The notes: generated from the letters alone by a model not told the origin. Counted from the stretch's first letter, positions 1 to 6,534 are shown. The stretch is 6,856 nt of DNA from Hyphomicrobiaceae bacterium (GCA_017353825.1 JAFMSC010000235.1:1-6856), one strand, 5' to 3'. Program-made: numbers and translations.

Positions 1-236
1 GCAGGAAGCGGAGGGGTATCGCCAGGGCGCACCATACCCGGTCGCGGGTGTGGCGCAAGCCGGCACAGGACCGCCTTGCGTGAAAAACGAGGGGACGGCC
101 GGGAGCAACACCTTGGCCAGAGCCACCGTTCCGCCACCATGCTGTGAGACGGCTGTAACGTGGTGGACTGTCGCAATTTTCCTGCCCTTTCCGCGAGGCT
201 GGGCGGTCCCGCACGTCGGGGGATGCAAGAACCAGG
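1..236. other. Leader region upstream of the permease gene, no gene supported
   Basis: I see no credible gene here. Frame 3 on the + strand ends at a TGA at 78-80 after a short basic stretch, which could be the tail of an upstream gene but resembles nothing I know. On the minus strand a frame is open from an ATG at 140-138 to the left edge, but its residues are rich in Arg, Pro, Cys and Trp and look like non-coding GC-rich sequence. In relatives pepA often lies next to this cluster, yet nothing here resembles a PepA N-terminus. I found no convincing -35/-10 pair, although a promoter for the downstream genes would be expected here or further upstream. A weak 4-bp hairpin (208-211 with 217-220) precedes the start codon. 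Confidence 0.5.
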
Positions 237-2543
237 ATGAGCCTTCTCGGCCGTACGTTCAGCCGATACGTATTCCGCCAAGCGGCGGGCGCCACGCTCG
301 TCATCCTCCTGTCGCTCACGAGCGTGGTCTGGATCGGCGTGGCCCTGCGCCAGCTCGATCTGATGACCAATCAGGGTCAGGACGCGTTCCGCTTCCTGGC
401 GATCACCACGCTGGCGATCCCGAGCATGCTGGCCCTGATCGCGCCCATTGCGCTGCTCATCGCCTGCCTGCACGTGCTTAACCGCCTCAGCGGCGATAGC
501 GAGCTGATCGTGCTGACGGCCGGCGGAGCACCGGTATGGGCCTTGCTCAAGCCGCTGGGTCTGCTGGCGCTCGTGGTGGCCGTCGGCGTGTCCGCCATCA
601 ACCATTTGGCGGGCCCGTGGAGCCAGAGGCTGCTGCGGGAGTACACCAGCCTAGTGCGCAGCGACCTGATCGGGCAGGTGATCCAGCCCGGGCGCTTTAT
701 CGAGCCAGAGCCCAAGCTCACCATCCACATCCGCAATCGGGAGGCGAACGGGGAGCTTAAGGGGCTGTTGCTGCACGACGCGCGCGACCCCAAGCAGGTC
801 GCCTCCTACCTCGCCGAGCGGGCGCAGATCATCAAGCAGCGCGGCGGCGAGTTTCTGCGCATGCAGGACGGCCACATCGTGCGCCACGCCGACACCGACA
901 AGGCGCCACAAATCATAGCCTTCACCGAGTACGTGATCGACCTCAACCAGCTGGAGCAGCGGCCCGAGGTCGCCGGCTCTGGTTTCCGGCAGCCACGCGA
1001 ACGCTACACTCCAGAACTGCCCGACGCCATCCGCGATGCCGGCAACGTCCGCGACCTGGCGCGCTTCGCCGCCGAGTTGCATGAGCGCCTATCGAGCCCG
1101 CTCTACCCGTTCGCCTTCATCCTGATCGTGCTGGCCTATGCCGGCGGGGCGCAGACGACGCGGCAGAACCGCTTCCGTGGTCTCGTCTCGGCGTTCGGTG
1201 CCGGGCTTGCCTGCCGCATGCTCGGCATCGCCACCAACAACATGGTGGCGGTGCGACCCTCCGCGGCCCCTCTGTTGTACGTCATCCCCATCACGGCCTG
1301 CGTGCTGGCTGTGTTCGCCACGCAATGGGGCATCGCGCCGCGGCCGACGCCCAAGCCGCTCGCCCTCATCGGGGCGGCATGGCGGGGCGTCTACGGAGCG
1401 TTTTCGCCGCTGGCGGGCCGGCGCCGGCGGGCCCGCAGCGCCCTGTTGCTGCCGGGCACGCGCACGCTGCGGCGCTACCTGGCCAAGCGCTTCCTCTTCA
1501 GCGTGGTGGGTGCGTTCCTGGTCTGTTCATGCCTGATCTATATGATCGACATGATCGAGCTCTTGCGCCTGTCGCGCCGGGCGCAGGACCTCTCGGTGGC
1601 GACCCTGCTTTGGATCGGGCTGCTGCGTCTGCCGGCCTTCACGGAGTTGTTGCTCGCGTTCGCGGTGCTCGTGGGCAGCATCGGGGCGCTCTTGAGCCTC
1701 AACCGGCGCTCCGAGCTGACCATCATGCGGTCGGCCGGCATGTCGGTTTGGCAGTTCTTGCGACCTGGTGTGGTCGTCACCTTCATCCTGGGCGTGCTGG
1801 CCGTAACACTGTTCAATCCCCTGGCGGCCGCCGCCCGCTTCGAATCCGAGCGGCTGGTGGCCGAGGTGTTCGGCGTGGAGGCCGGCCTGTTCGCGCCCAC
1901 GGGCGAGGGCGCCTGGCTGCGCCAAGGCGGCACCGACGGCGAGTCGGTGCTGAACGCCCACGCCGTCGCCGACCAGGGCCTCGTGCTCTCGGGTGTGATC
2001 GGCTTCGTGTTCGACCCCCAGGGTCGGTTCACCGAGAGCCTGGATGCGGAGCGTGCGACCCTCCAGGACGGCTACTGGGAATTGCAGAAGGCGGTCGTCT
2101 CCCGGCCCAAGCGGGAGCCGGAGACGTTCGGCACCTACACCATCAGCACCCATCTCACCCGCGAGCAGCTGGGCGATAGCCTCGGATCGGAGATCGCAGT
2201 TTCGTTCTGGCAGCTCCCGAATCTGATACAAATGTCTGAGAGAGCGGGGCTTTCGGCCTCAAAATACCGCATGCAACACGCCATCCTACTGGCGCGCCCG
2301 GCGCTGCTGATCGCCATGGTAGTTTTGGCCGCGACTGTGTCATTGCGGTCATTCCGCTCCGGCGGGATACAGACTATGGTTCTAACGGGGTTAGTTGGGG
2401 GCATCGGGCTCTTCCTGTTGGCAGAGGTTTCGCGTCAAATCGGAGCATCCGGTTTGATCCCTCCGATGCTCGCGGTGTGGGTTCCGATCGGGGTTTCGCT
2501 ACTCGTCTCGCTAACGGTGCTGCTGCACCAGGAGGACGGCTGA
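237..2543 (+). CDS. lptFG: Fused LptF-LptG lipopolysaccharide export permease
   Basis: This 768-residue inner-membrane protein should form the membrane part of the LptB2FG transporter, which takes LPS from the periplasmic face of the inner membrane and passes it to LptC/LptA. Two LptF/LptG-type units are visible in one frame. Unit 1 (about 1-365, LptF-like) has hydrophobic segments near 16-37, 52-82, 101-121, 288-305, 313-337 and 344-363, with a periplasmic domain at about 125-280. Unit 2 (about 404-768, LptG-like) has segments near 417-440, 466-487, 509-528, 681-702, 712-731 and 739-763, with a periplasmic domain at about 530-675. Each unit keeps the coupling-helix motif with its glutamate: SGDSELIVLTAGG (E89) and NRRSELTIMRSAG (E493). 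The linker (about 366-412) contains GRRRRARS and should be cytoplasmic, so topology is preserved. No ATG occurs in any frame from about 1382 to 1527; the only candidate separate lptG start is a TTG at 1446 without a ribosome site. The ATG at 237 fits the usual LptF N-terminus but has a poor ribosome site (G-run at 218-222). Family identity is very sure; that it is translated as one chain is inferred from the uninterrupted frame. Confidence 0.93.
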   Translation: MSLLGRTFSRYVFRQAAGATLVILLSLTSVVWIGVALRQLDLMTNQGQDAFRFLAITTLAIPSMLALIAPIALLIACLHVLNRLSGDSELIVLTAGGAPVWALLKPLGLLALVVAVGVSAINHLAGPWSQRLLREYTSLVRSDLIGQVIQPGRFIEPEPKLTIHIRNREANGELKGLLLHDARDPKQVASYLAERAQIIKQRGGEFLRMQDGHIVRHADTDKAPQIIAFTEYVIDLNQLEQRPEVAGSGFRQPRERYTPELPDAIRDAGNVRDLARFAAELHERLSSPLYPFAFILIVLAYAGGAQTTRQNRFRGLVSAFGAGLACRMLGIATNNMVAVRPSAAPLLYVIPITACVLAVFATQWGIAPRPTPKPLALIGAAWRGVYGAFSPLAGRRRRARSALLLPGTRTLRRYLAKRFLFSVVGAFLVCSCLIYMIDMIELLRLSRRAQDLSVATLLWIGLLRLPAFTELLLAFAVLVGSIGALLSLNRRSELTIMRSAGMSVWQFLRPGVVVTFILGVLAVTLFNPLAAAARFESERLVAEVFGVEAGLFAPTGEGAWLRQGGTDGESVLNAHAVADQGLVLSGVIGFVFDPQGRFTESLDAERATLQDGYWELQKAVVSRPKREPETFGTYTISTHLTREQLGDSLGSEIAVSFWQLPNLIQMSERAGLSASKYRMQHAILLARPALLIAMVVLAATVSLRSFRSGGIQTMVLTGLVGGIGLFLLAEVSRQIGASGLIPPMLAVWVPIGVSLLVSLTVLLHQEDG
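1413..1436. repeat. GC-rich inverted repeat at the LptF-LptG junction
   Basis: GCGGGC at 1413-1418 pairs with GCCCGC at 1431-1436 around a 12-base loop. A perfect 12-bp palindrome, GCCGGCGCCGGC, overlaps it at 1417-1428. The stretch encodes the basic linker between the two permease units. It could fold in mRNA or single-stranded DNA and may be a relic of the joining event, but in GC-rich coding DNA such palindromes also arise by chance. Confidence 0.5.
2530..2535 (+). promoter_or_regulatory. Ribosome binding site of lptD
   Basis: AGGAGG lies 8 bases before the GTG at 2544 and is the perfect anti-Shine-Dalgarno match that decides this start. It is embedded in the codons for the last residues of the permease (Gln-Glu-Asp-Gly). 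With the TGA at 2541-2543 directly touching the GTG, it suggests translational coupling. Confidence 0.9.
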
Positions 2544-5057
2544 GTGACACGTGACGCGCCGACACCGCAGCGCGTGTCCGGCGTTACGCCGGGTCGCGGC
2601 CGTCGCTGGCGGCGGCTGCGGGCGGGCGGCGTGCGCCCTGTCACCACCCTCGTGGCCATCACCGTCTTGGCCATCACCGTCTTGGCCGGCGCCTTGCTGG
2701 GGCAGCTCGGCTTGGCGCGCATGGCCCTCGCCCAGGACGTGATACGCCTTCCCGACGTGGCCAACCAGACCAAGGCCAAGAGCTCCTTCCCCAAGCAGAA
2801 GGGCGGCATCTTCGGGCGGCCTCCGAAGATCGATCGCGCCCAGCCGCTTTACCTGCAGACCGACCGCCTCGTCTACGATGACAAGAACAATCGGGTCATC
2901 GCGGAGGGCAACGTCGAGGTCTACTACAACAACTACATTCTGACGGCTGACAAGGTCATCTACGACCAGGATTCCAACAAGCTCACCGCCGAAGGCAACG
3001 CCCAGCTCAAGGATCCCAACGGCGCCGTCACGCGCGCCGACCGACTTGAGGCCACGGACGACTTCCGCGATGCCTTCGTCCAGTCGCTGAGCATGGTGAC
3101 GATGGATGAATCGCGCATCGCCGCTGACAAGGCCATCCGCAAGGAAGGCAACATCACCGAATTCCAGAACGGCAAGTTCACGTCCTGCAAGAACGAACCG
3201 GGACAGCCGCCGCTGTGGTGCATCGGCGCTTCACGGATCATTCATGACCAGCAGGCGGCCACCATCACCTACCAGGACGCGCAGTTCCAGCTGTTCGGCG
3301 TGCCTGTCTTCTACCTGCCGTATTTCCAGCACCCTGACCCGTCGGTAAAGCGCCAGACCGGGTTCCTGGTGCCGAGCTACAGCAATTCCTCGACCCTGGG
3401 CTTCTCTGTCGAGATCCCCTACTACGTCGCCCTCGCACCGAACTACGACTTCACCTTTCATCCTCAGATCTTCACCACCCGCGGCGTGCTGTGGCAGGGC
3501 GAATTCCGGCACCGGCTGGAGAACGGGCAGTACAATATCAGTTTCGCGGCCATCGACGATCCGCTGTCGCCCAATGCCGGTGTGGACTCCCTGCTCGGCG
3601 ACTGGCGCGGGTCGCTGCAGACCAAGGGCCAGTTCAGCCTGGGGTCGTGGTGGAAATACGGTTGGGATGTCACCCTGGAGAGCGACGAGGCGTTCCGACG
3701 CACCTTCCAGCTTGACTCGATCCTGCAGACCGACCGCGTCAACGTGGCCTACCTGCAAGGGTTGAGCGAGCGCAACTACTTCGCGCTCAATCTCTACCAG
3801 TTTGGCGGCCTATTCCTGACCGACACCGACGTGGCGAACGCCTTTGTCCTGCCGGTCATCGACTACAACTACATCGTGGGCCAGCCGGTGCTCGGCGGCG
3901 AGCTGAGCTTCACCGGTCACGCACGCGTCCTGACGCGCTCTGACGGCACCGACAGCAACCATGCGCTGCTGGAGGCCAACTGGCGGCGCAAGATGGTAGA
4001 CCCCATCGGCCAGGTGTTTACGCCCTTCCTCAACGTGCGCGGAGACGTTTACAACTTCTCCAATGCGGTCGACCCCAACGATGGCAAGACGCCCATCGGC
4101 GATGACACCGCGCTGTTTGGCACCGGTGCGGTCGGTATCCTCTACTCCTACCCGTGGGTCCTCCACACCGCCTCGGCCTCGCACATCATCGAGCCGACCG
4201 CCCAGATCGTCGCGCGTCCCAACTACGGGGACCAGCGTCGTCTGCCCGATGAGGATGCACGCAGTCTGGTGTTCGACGACACCTTGCTGTTCGACATCGA
4301 CAAGTTCTCCGGCTTCGACCGCTTCGAGACCGGTACGCGCGGCAACTTCGGGCTGCAGTATACCCTGCAGGCCAACAGCGGCCTCTACGCCCGCGCTGTG
4401 TTCGGCGAGAGTCTGCAGTTGGCGGGAACCAATTCGTTCAACTCGATCGAGTTTCAGCCATCGGGCGTCAATTTGAACGGCGTGGCGTTCAATTTCAATC
4501 CCAAGAGCGGCCTGCAGACCGACCGGTCCGACTATGTGGCTGGGCTCTACGTGTCGCCGTTTGCCGGCCTCAGCATGGTCGCTCAGGGCCGTTTCGATCA
4601 AAGCGACTGGTCACTGCAGCGCCAGGACACCAGCATTACGGCCAACTACGGGCCGCTGCTGGCCCAGGGTGCCTACACTTTCACCAAGTTCAACTCGCTC
4701 TCGTTGGATGTCCCATCGTCGACTGTCACGCCGGACTTTTTTGACGAGCAGCAGGAGGCGCTGGGCACGCTAGGGCTGCGCCTGACGGACCGGTGGAGCG
4801 TCCTGGGCCAGATGCGCTACGACATTGACGCCCGCACCCGGATTCAAGACGTCTACCAGCTCAAGTACCAGGACGAGTGCTTCGCGCTGACGGCCAGCTA
4901 CATCGAGACGTTTGTGGAGAACGCGGCGCTCGACATCAAGCCTGACCGCACGTTGTTTCTGCGCCTCGAGTTCAAGAACCTCGGGCAGTACGGCTACCAC
5001 ACCGACTACCTCAATCATTACCTCGGCGACACCAACCAGGGCACGATCCCGCGCTGA
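2544..5057 (+). CDS. lptD: LPS-assembly outer-membrane protein LptD
   Basis: LptD is the outer-membrane translocon that, with the plug lipoprotein LptE, inserts LPS into the outer leaflet. This 837-residue product is slightly longer than the E. coli protein (784). A basic n-region (about 1-32, rich in Arg) precedes a hydrophobic core at about 33-58 and a likely signal-peptidase site after ALA (61-63). The periplasmic LptA/OstA-like domain spans about 100-250 (e.g. LQTDRLVYDD, NRVIAEGNVEVYY, ADKVIYD). The family hallmark lies at about 250-305 (FGVPVFYLPYFQHPDP, then KRQTGFLVPSYS). From about 310 on, alternating polar/aromatic strands with many Tyr, Trp and Phe form the beta-barrel. Only three cysteines occur: C215, C226 and C779. 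E. coli uses four (31, 173, 724, 725) in two long-range disulfides, so the pattern here differs. The GTG start is fixed by a perfect AGGAGG 8 bases upstream; the frame touches the permease stop without a gap, so the two are almost certainly one transcript. Confidence 0.96.
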   Translation: MTRDAPTPQRVSGVTPGRGRRWRRLRAGGVRPVTTLVAITVLAITVLAGALLGQLGLARMALAQDVIRLPDVANQTKAKSSFPKQKGGIFGRPPKIDRAQPLYLQTDRLVYDDKNNRVIAEGNVEVYYNNYILTADKVIYDQDSNKLTAEGNAQLKDPNGAVTRADRLEATDDFRDAFVQSLSMVTMDESRIAADKAIRKEGNITEFQNGKFTSCKNEPGQPPLWCIGASRIIHDQQAATITYQDAQFQLFGVPVFYLPYFQHPDPSVKRQTGFLVPSYSNSSTLGFSVEIPYYVALAPNYDFTFHPQIFTTRGVLWQGEFRHRLENGQYNISFAAIDDPLSPNAGVDSLLGDWRGSLQTKGQFSLGSWWKYGWDVTLESDEAFRRTFQLDSILQTDRVNVAYLQGLSERNYFALNLYQFGGLFLTDTDVANAFVLPVIDYNYIVGQPVLGGELSFTGHARVLTRSDGTDSNHALLEANWRRKMVDPIGQVFTPFLNVRGDVYNFSNAVDPNDGKTPIGDDTALFGTGAVGILYSYPWVLHTASASHIIEPTAQIVARPNYGDQRRLPDEDARSLVFDDTLLFDIDKFSGFDRFETGTRGNFGLQYTLQANSGLYARAVFGESLQLAGTNSFNSIEFQPSGVNLNGVAFNFNPKSGLQTDRSDYVAGLYVSPFAGLSMVAQGRFDQSDWSLQRQDTSITANYGPLLAQGAYTFTKFNSLSLDVPSSTVTPDFFDEQQEALGTLGLRLTDRWSVLGQMRYDIDARTRIQDVYQLKYQDECFALTASYIETFVENAALDIKPDRTLFLRLEFKNLGQYGYHTDYLNHYLGDTNQGTIPR
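2654..2687 (+). repeat. 15-bp perfect tandem repeat in the lptD signal peptide
   Basis: The unit GGCCATCACCGTCTT occurs at 2654-2668 and again at 2669-2683, followed by GGCC of a third copy, with no mismatch. Being a multiple of three, it keeps the frame and encodes AITVL-AITVL-A in the hydrophobic core of the LptD signal peptide (residues about 38-48). Slippage would add or remove five hydrophobic residues without breaking the gene. Confidence 0.9.
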
Positions 5058-5160
5058 TCGGGGGTGCGATCGACGGCGTTGGGCTGGTGTTCGGCCTCGA
5101 TCGGCGCATCTATGACGGCACCTGCCTAGGCCGCAGAACCGCCATTGCTGCGCCATTGTC

Positions 5161-5219
5161 GTTGTGTGCCTATGGGTTGTGTGCGTGGGGGTTGTGTGCG
5201 TGGGGTTGCGTGCTTGTGG
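5161..5219 (+). repeat. 15-bp tandem repeat, about four copies, upstream of surA
   Basis: The unit GTTGTGTGCGTGGGG is exact at 5176-5190 and 5191-5205. A left copy at 5161-5175 matches at 12 of 15 positions (GTTGTGTGCCTATGG). A degraded fourth copy (TTGCGTGCTTGTGG) follows at 5206-5219. The strand is strongly G/T biased. Copy number could vary by slippage and change the distance to surA; no function is known to me. Confidence 0.85.
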
Positions 5220-5261
5220 ACAAGGCAATAACGGCCGGCCGGCGCCAAGGCCGCCTTGTTC
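5218..5261. repeat. Inverted repeat with nested GC palindrome
   Basis: GGACAAGGC at 5218-5226 can pair with GCCTTGTTC at 5253-5261 (nine pairs including one G-U), enclosing a GGCCGGCC-type palindrome near 5233-5243. There is no following T-run, so it does not look like a terminator. It could be an mRNA leader structure or a protein site, or a chance product of GC-rich sequence. Confidence 0.35.
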
Positions 5262-5319
5262 TGGCGCTAGGCTGGTGGATAGAGAGTCGCGCCCCCGCTG
5301 CGGCCGGCTCGGCACAATG

Positions 5320-5325
5320 AAGGAG
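5320..5325 (+). promoter_or_regulatory. Ribosome binding site of surA
   Basis: AAGGAG sits 9 bases before GTG 5335. It argues for this GTG over the in-frame ATG at 5317, which overlaps the start of the motif and has no good site of its own, and over the in-frame ATG at 5164 in the tandem repeat. Confidence 0.8.
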
Positions 5326-5334
5326 AACGCCGCC

Positions 5335-6531
5335 GTGAGTGCCCATCGCCATGCCCTGGCTCGCATGGCCGCCGTTGTGGCCTTCGCCCTGAGCCTGTAC
5401 GGATGGCCCTGTTGCCAATGGACGCTGGCGGCCCAGCAAGGGCAGGCCACCAATGCCAAGTCGGCGCCCGCCCCATCGCAGGGACAACAGGGAATCATGG
5501 TGGTGGTCAACGACGAGCCGATCACCGCCTACGAGATCGAGCAGCGCGCGCGACTTCTTGCGCTGACCACCAACGTCGGCGATCAGGCGAAGGAAACCTT
5601 CCAACAGCTCGTCAAGTCCCCAAGCACCGAGGCGCGCATGCGCCAATTGCAGCAGGAGGTGATCACCTCCAACCCCGGCAAGTCGCGCGAGCAGCTGATT
5701 GCGATTTTCCAGGAGCGCCAGAAGGAACTGGGCAAAGCTCTGCAGAAGCAGGCCCTGGACAGCGCCCGCTCAGCGCTCCTGCCCAAGCTCAAAAAGGACG
5801 CTCAGGAGGATCTGATCGAGGAGCACCTCAAGGTGCAGGCGGCCAAGAAGCTTGGCATCGAGGTGAGCGACGACGAGGTCAAGGCGCTCGTCACCGACCT
5901 CGCTGGCCGCAACAAGATGAACTACGATCAATTCGCCCAGCACGTCAAGGGCATGGGCGTCGACATCAGCACCATGAGCGAGCGGTTCCGAGCCCAGAAG
6001 GCCTGGCGCGACCTGATCGCGCGCCGCTACTCGGCTCAGATCTCGGTGACGCAACGCGACGTCGACCGCGTGCTTTCCGAGGCCGCCTTGGAAGGCGGCG
6101 AGGATACGGTGGAGTTGCAGGTCGCACGCATTACCCTGCTGGGCGGGGCCAAGCTCGACCAAGCGGCGCTCACGAGGCGTTACGCCGAGGCGGAGGCGTT
6201 GCGAAGCCGCTTCAACGGGTGCAAGAGCATGGCGGAGCTTGCCAAGGGCGCGACAGACACCAGATTCGAGGACATGAAATACGTCAGGCCGGGCCGCATC
6301 GCCGAGCCGACGCGGTCCATGCTGCTGAGCGCCAAGGACGAGGATGCGTTGCCGCCCGTCACGACGCAGGCGGGCGTTGATGTCTACGCGGTGTGCGGCC
6401 GCAGGCCGCTCGGCGGGAACGAGGAGCGGCGCAATCAGGCTATGGCGCAGCTGCAGTCGAAGGAGCTCGACATCATGGCCCGGCAGCATCTGCGCAACCT
6501 CCGGCAGGAGGCCAATATCGAGTACAAATGA
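5335..6531 (+). CDS. surA: SurA-type periplasmic chaperone (parvulin-like)
   Basis: This predicted 398-residue periplasmic protein resembles SurA, which holds unfolded beta-barrel proteins such as LptD on their way to the outer membrane. A signal peptide covers about 1-33 (core 11-24, cleavage near LAA-QQ), followed by a low-complexity Ala/Gln/Ser/Pro stretch. The SurA N-terminal domain begins at about 54 (MVVVNDEPITAYEIEQRARLL) and continues at about 157-230 (LIEEHLKVQAAKKLGIEVSDDEV). Between them, about 93-156 is a charged, helix-prone segment that the E. coli protein does not have at this size, as far as I recall. One parvulin-like domain spans about 258-357, but the GG-D-LG active-region signature is replaced by TRFEDMKYVRPGRI, so isomerase activity is doubtful. 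The second parvulin domain of E. coli SurA (428 residues) is missing. The C-terminal helix (about 364-398) is the SurA-type ending that packs on the N-domain. C296 and C354 lie in the parvulin-like domain. Start: GTG 5335, chosen for its AAGGAG; the frame stays open upstream to 5164, an over-extension risk. pdxA starts 3 bases after the stop. Confidence 0.82.
   Translation: MSAHRHALARMAAVVAFALSLYGWPCCQWTLAAQQGQATNAKSAPAPSQGQQGIMVVVNDEPITAYEIEQRARLLALTTNVGDQAKETFQQLVKSPSTEARMRQLQQEVITSNPGKSREQLIAIFQERQKELGKALQKQALDSARSALLPKLKKDAQEDLIEEHLKVQAAKKLGIEVSDDEVKALVTDLAGRNKMNYDQFAQHVKGMGVDISTMSERFRAQKAWRDLIARRYSAQISVTQRDVDRVLSEAALEGGEDTVELQVARITLLGGAKLDQAALTRRYAEAEALRSRFNGCKSMAELAKGATDTRFEDMKYVRPGRIAEPTRSMLLSAKDEDALPPVTTQAGVDVYAVCGRRPLGGNEERRNQAMAQLQSKELDIMARQHLRNLRQEANIEYK
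6506..6511 (+). promoter_or_regulatory. Possible ribosome binding site for pdxA
   Basis: AGGAGG lies inside the end of surA, 16 bases before ATG 6528 and 23 bases before ATG 6535. Both spacings are longer than usual, so it may act through re-initiation of ribosomes finishing surA, or may simply encode the Gln-Glu-Ala of SurA. Confidence 0.3.
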
Positions 6532-6534
6532 GCG

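Larger units (their letters stand above)
5058..5334. other. Spacer between lptD and surA
   Basis: The 277-base spacer contains no gene I can support. It holds a doubled CGCCATTG (5140-5147 and 5151-5158), a 15-bp tandem repeat (about 5161-5219) and a GC-rich inverted repeat (5218-5261). One frame is open from ATG 5164 into surA, but its residues (repeated Cys-Val-Gly, then Arg/Pro-rich sequence) look non-coding. No hairpin with a T-run is present after lptD, so I see no rho-independent terminator. The length leaves room for a surA promoter; the best hexamer pair I could find (TTGTTC at 5256, GATAGA at 5278, 16-base spacing) is too weak to annotate. Confidence 0.7.

Noticed and set aside
1..140. 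Minus-strand frame open to the left edge, considered as the start of a divergent pepA
   Set aside because: The residues (many Arg, Pro, Cys, Trp) do not resemble a PepA N-terminus, and no ribosome site precedes the ATG.
50..481. 143-codon + strand frame crossing the permease start
   Set aside because: Overlaps the well-supported LptF N-terminus and has low-complexity Pro/Arg/His composition; no ribosome site.
1325..2179. 284-codon + strand frame inside the permease gene
   Set aside because: Arg/Ala/Gly/His-rich out-of-frame reading of the LptG half, which is clearly coding in frame 3.
3810..4601. 263-codon open frame on the minus strand opposite lptD
   Set aside because: Shadow of the LptD barrel-coding sequence; no start signal or family resemblance.
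5067..5103. Inverted repeat CGATCGA/TCGATCG just after lptD, considered as a terminator
   Set aside because: Only 7 bp with a 23-base loop and no following T-run; likely chance.
5174..5205. Possible G-quadruplex in the G-rich tandem repeat
   Set aside because: Only three runs of three or more G with 10-base loops; a fourth run is lacking.
5256..5283. Candidate surA promoter (TTGTTC, 16 bases, GATAGA)
   Set aside because: The -10 hexamer matches the consensus at only three positions; not enough to annotate.
5398..5417. Lipoprotein signal at the paired cysteines (C26-C27) of SurA
   Set aside because: The preceding residues are YGWP, not a lipobox, and a standard signal-peptidase site follows at LAA.
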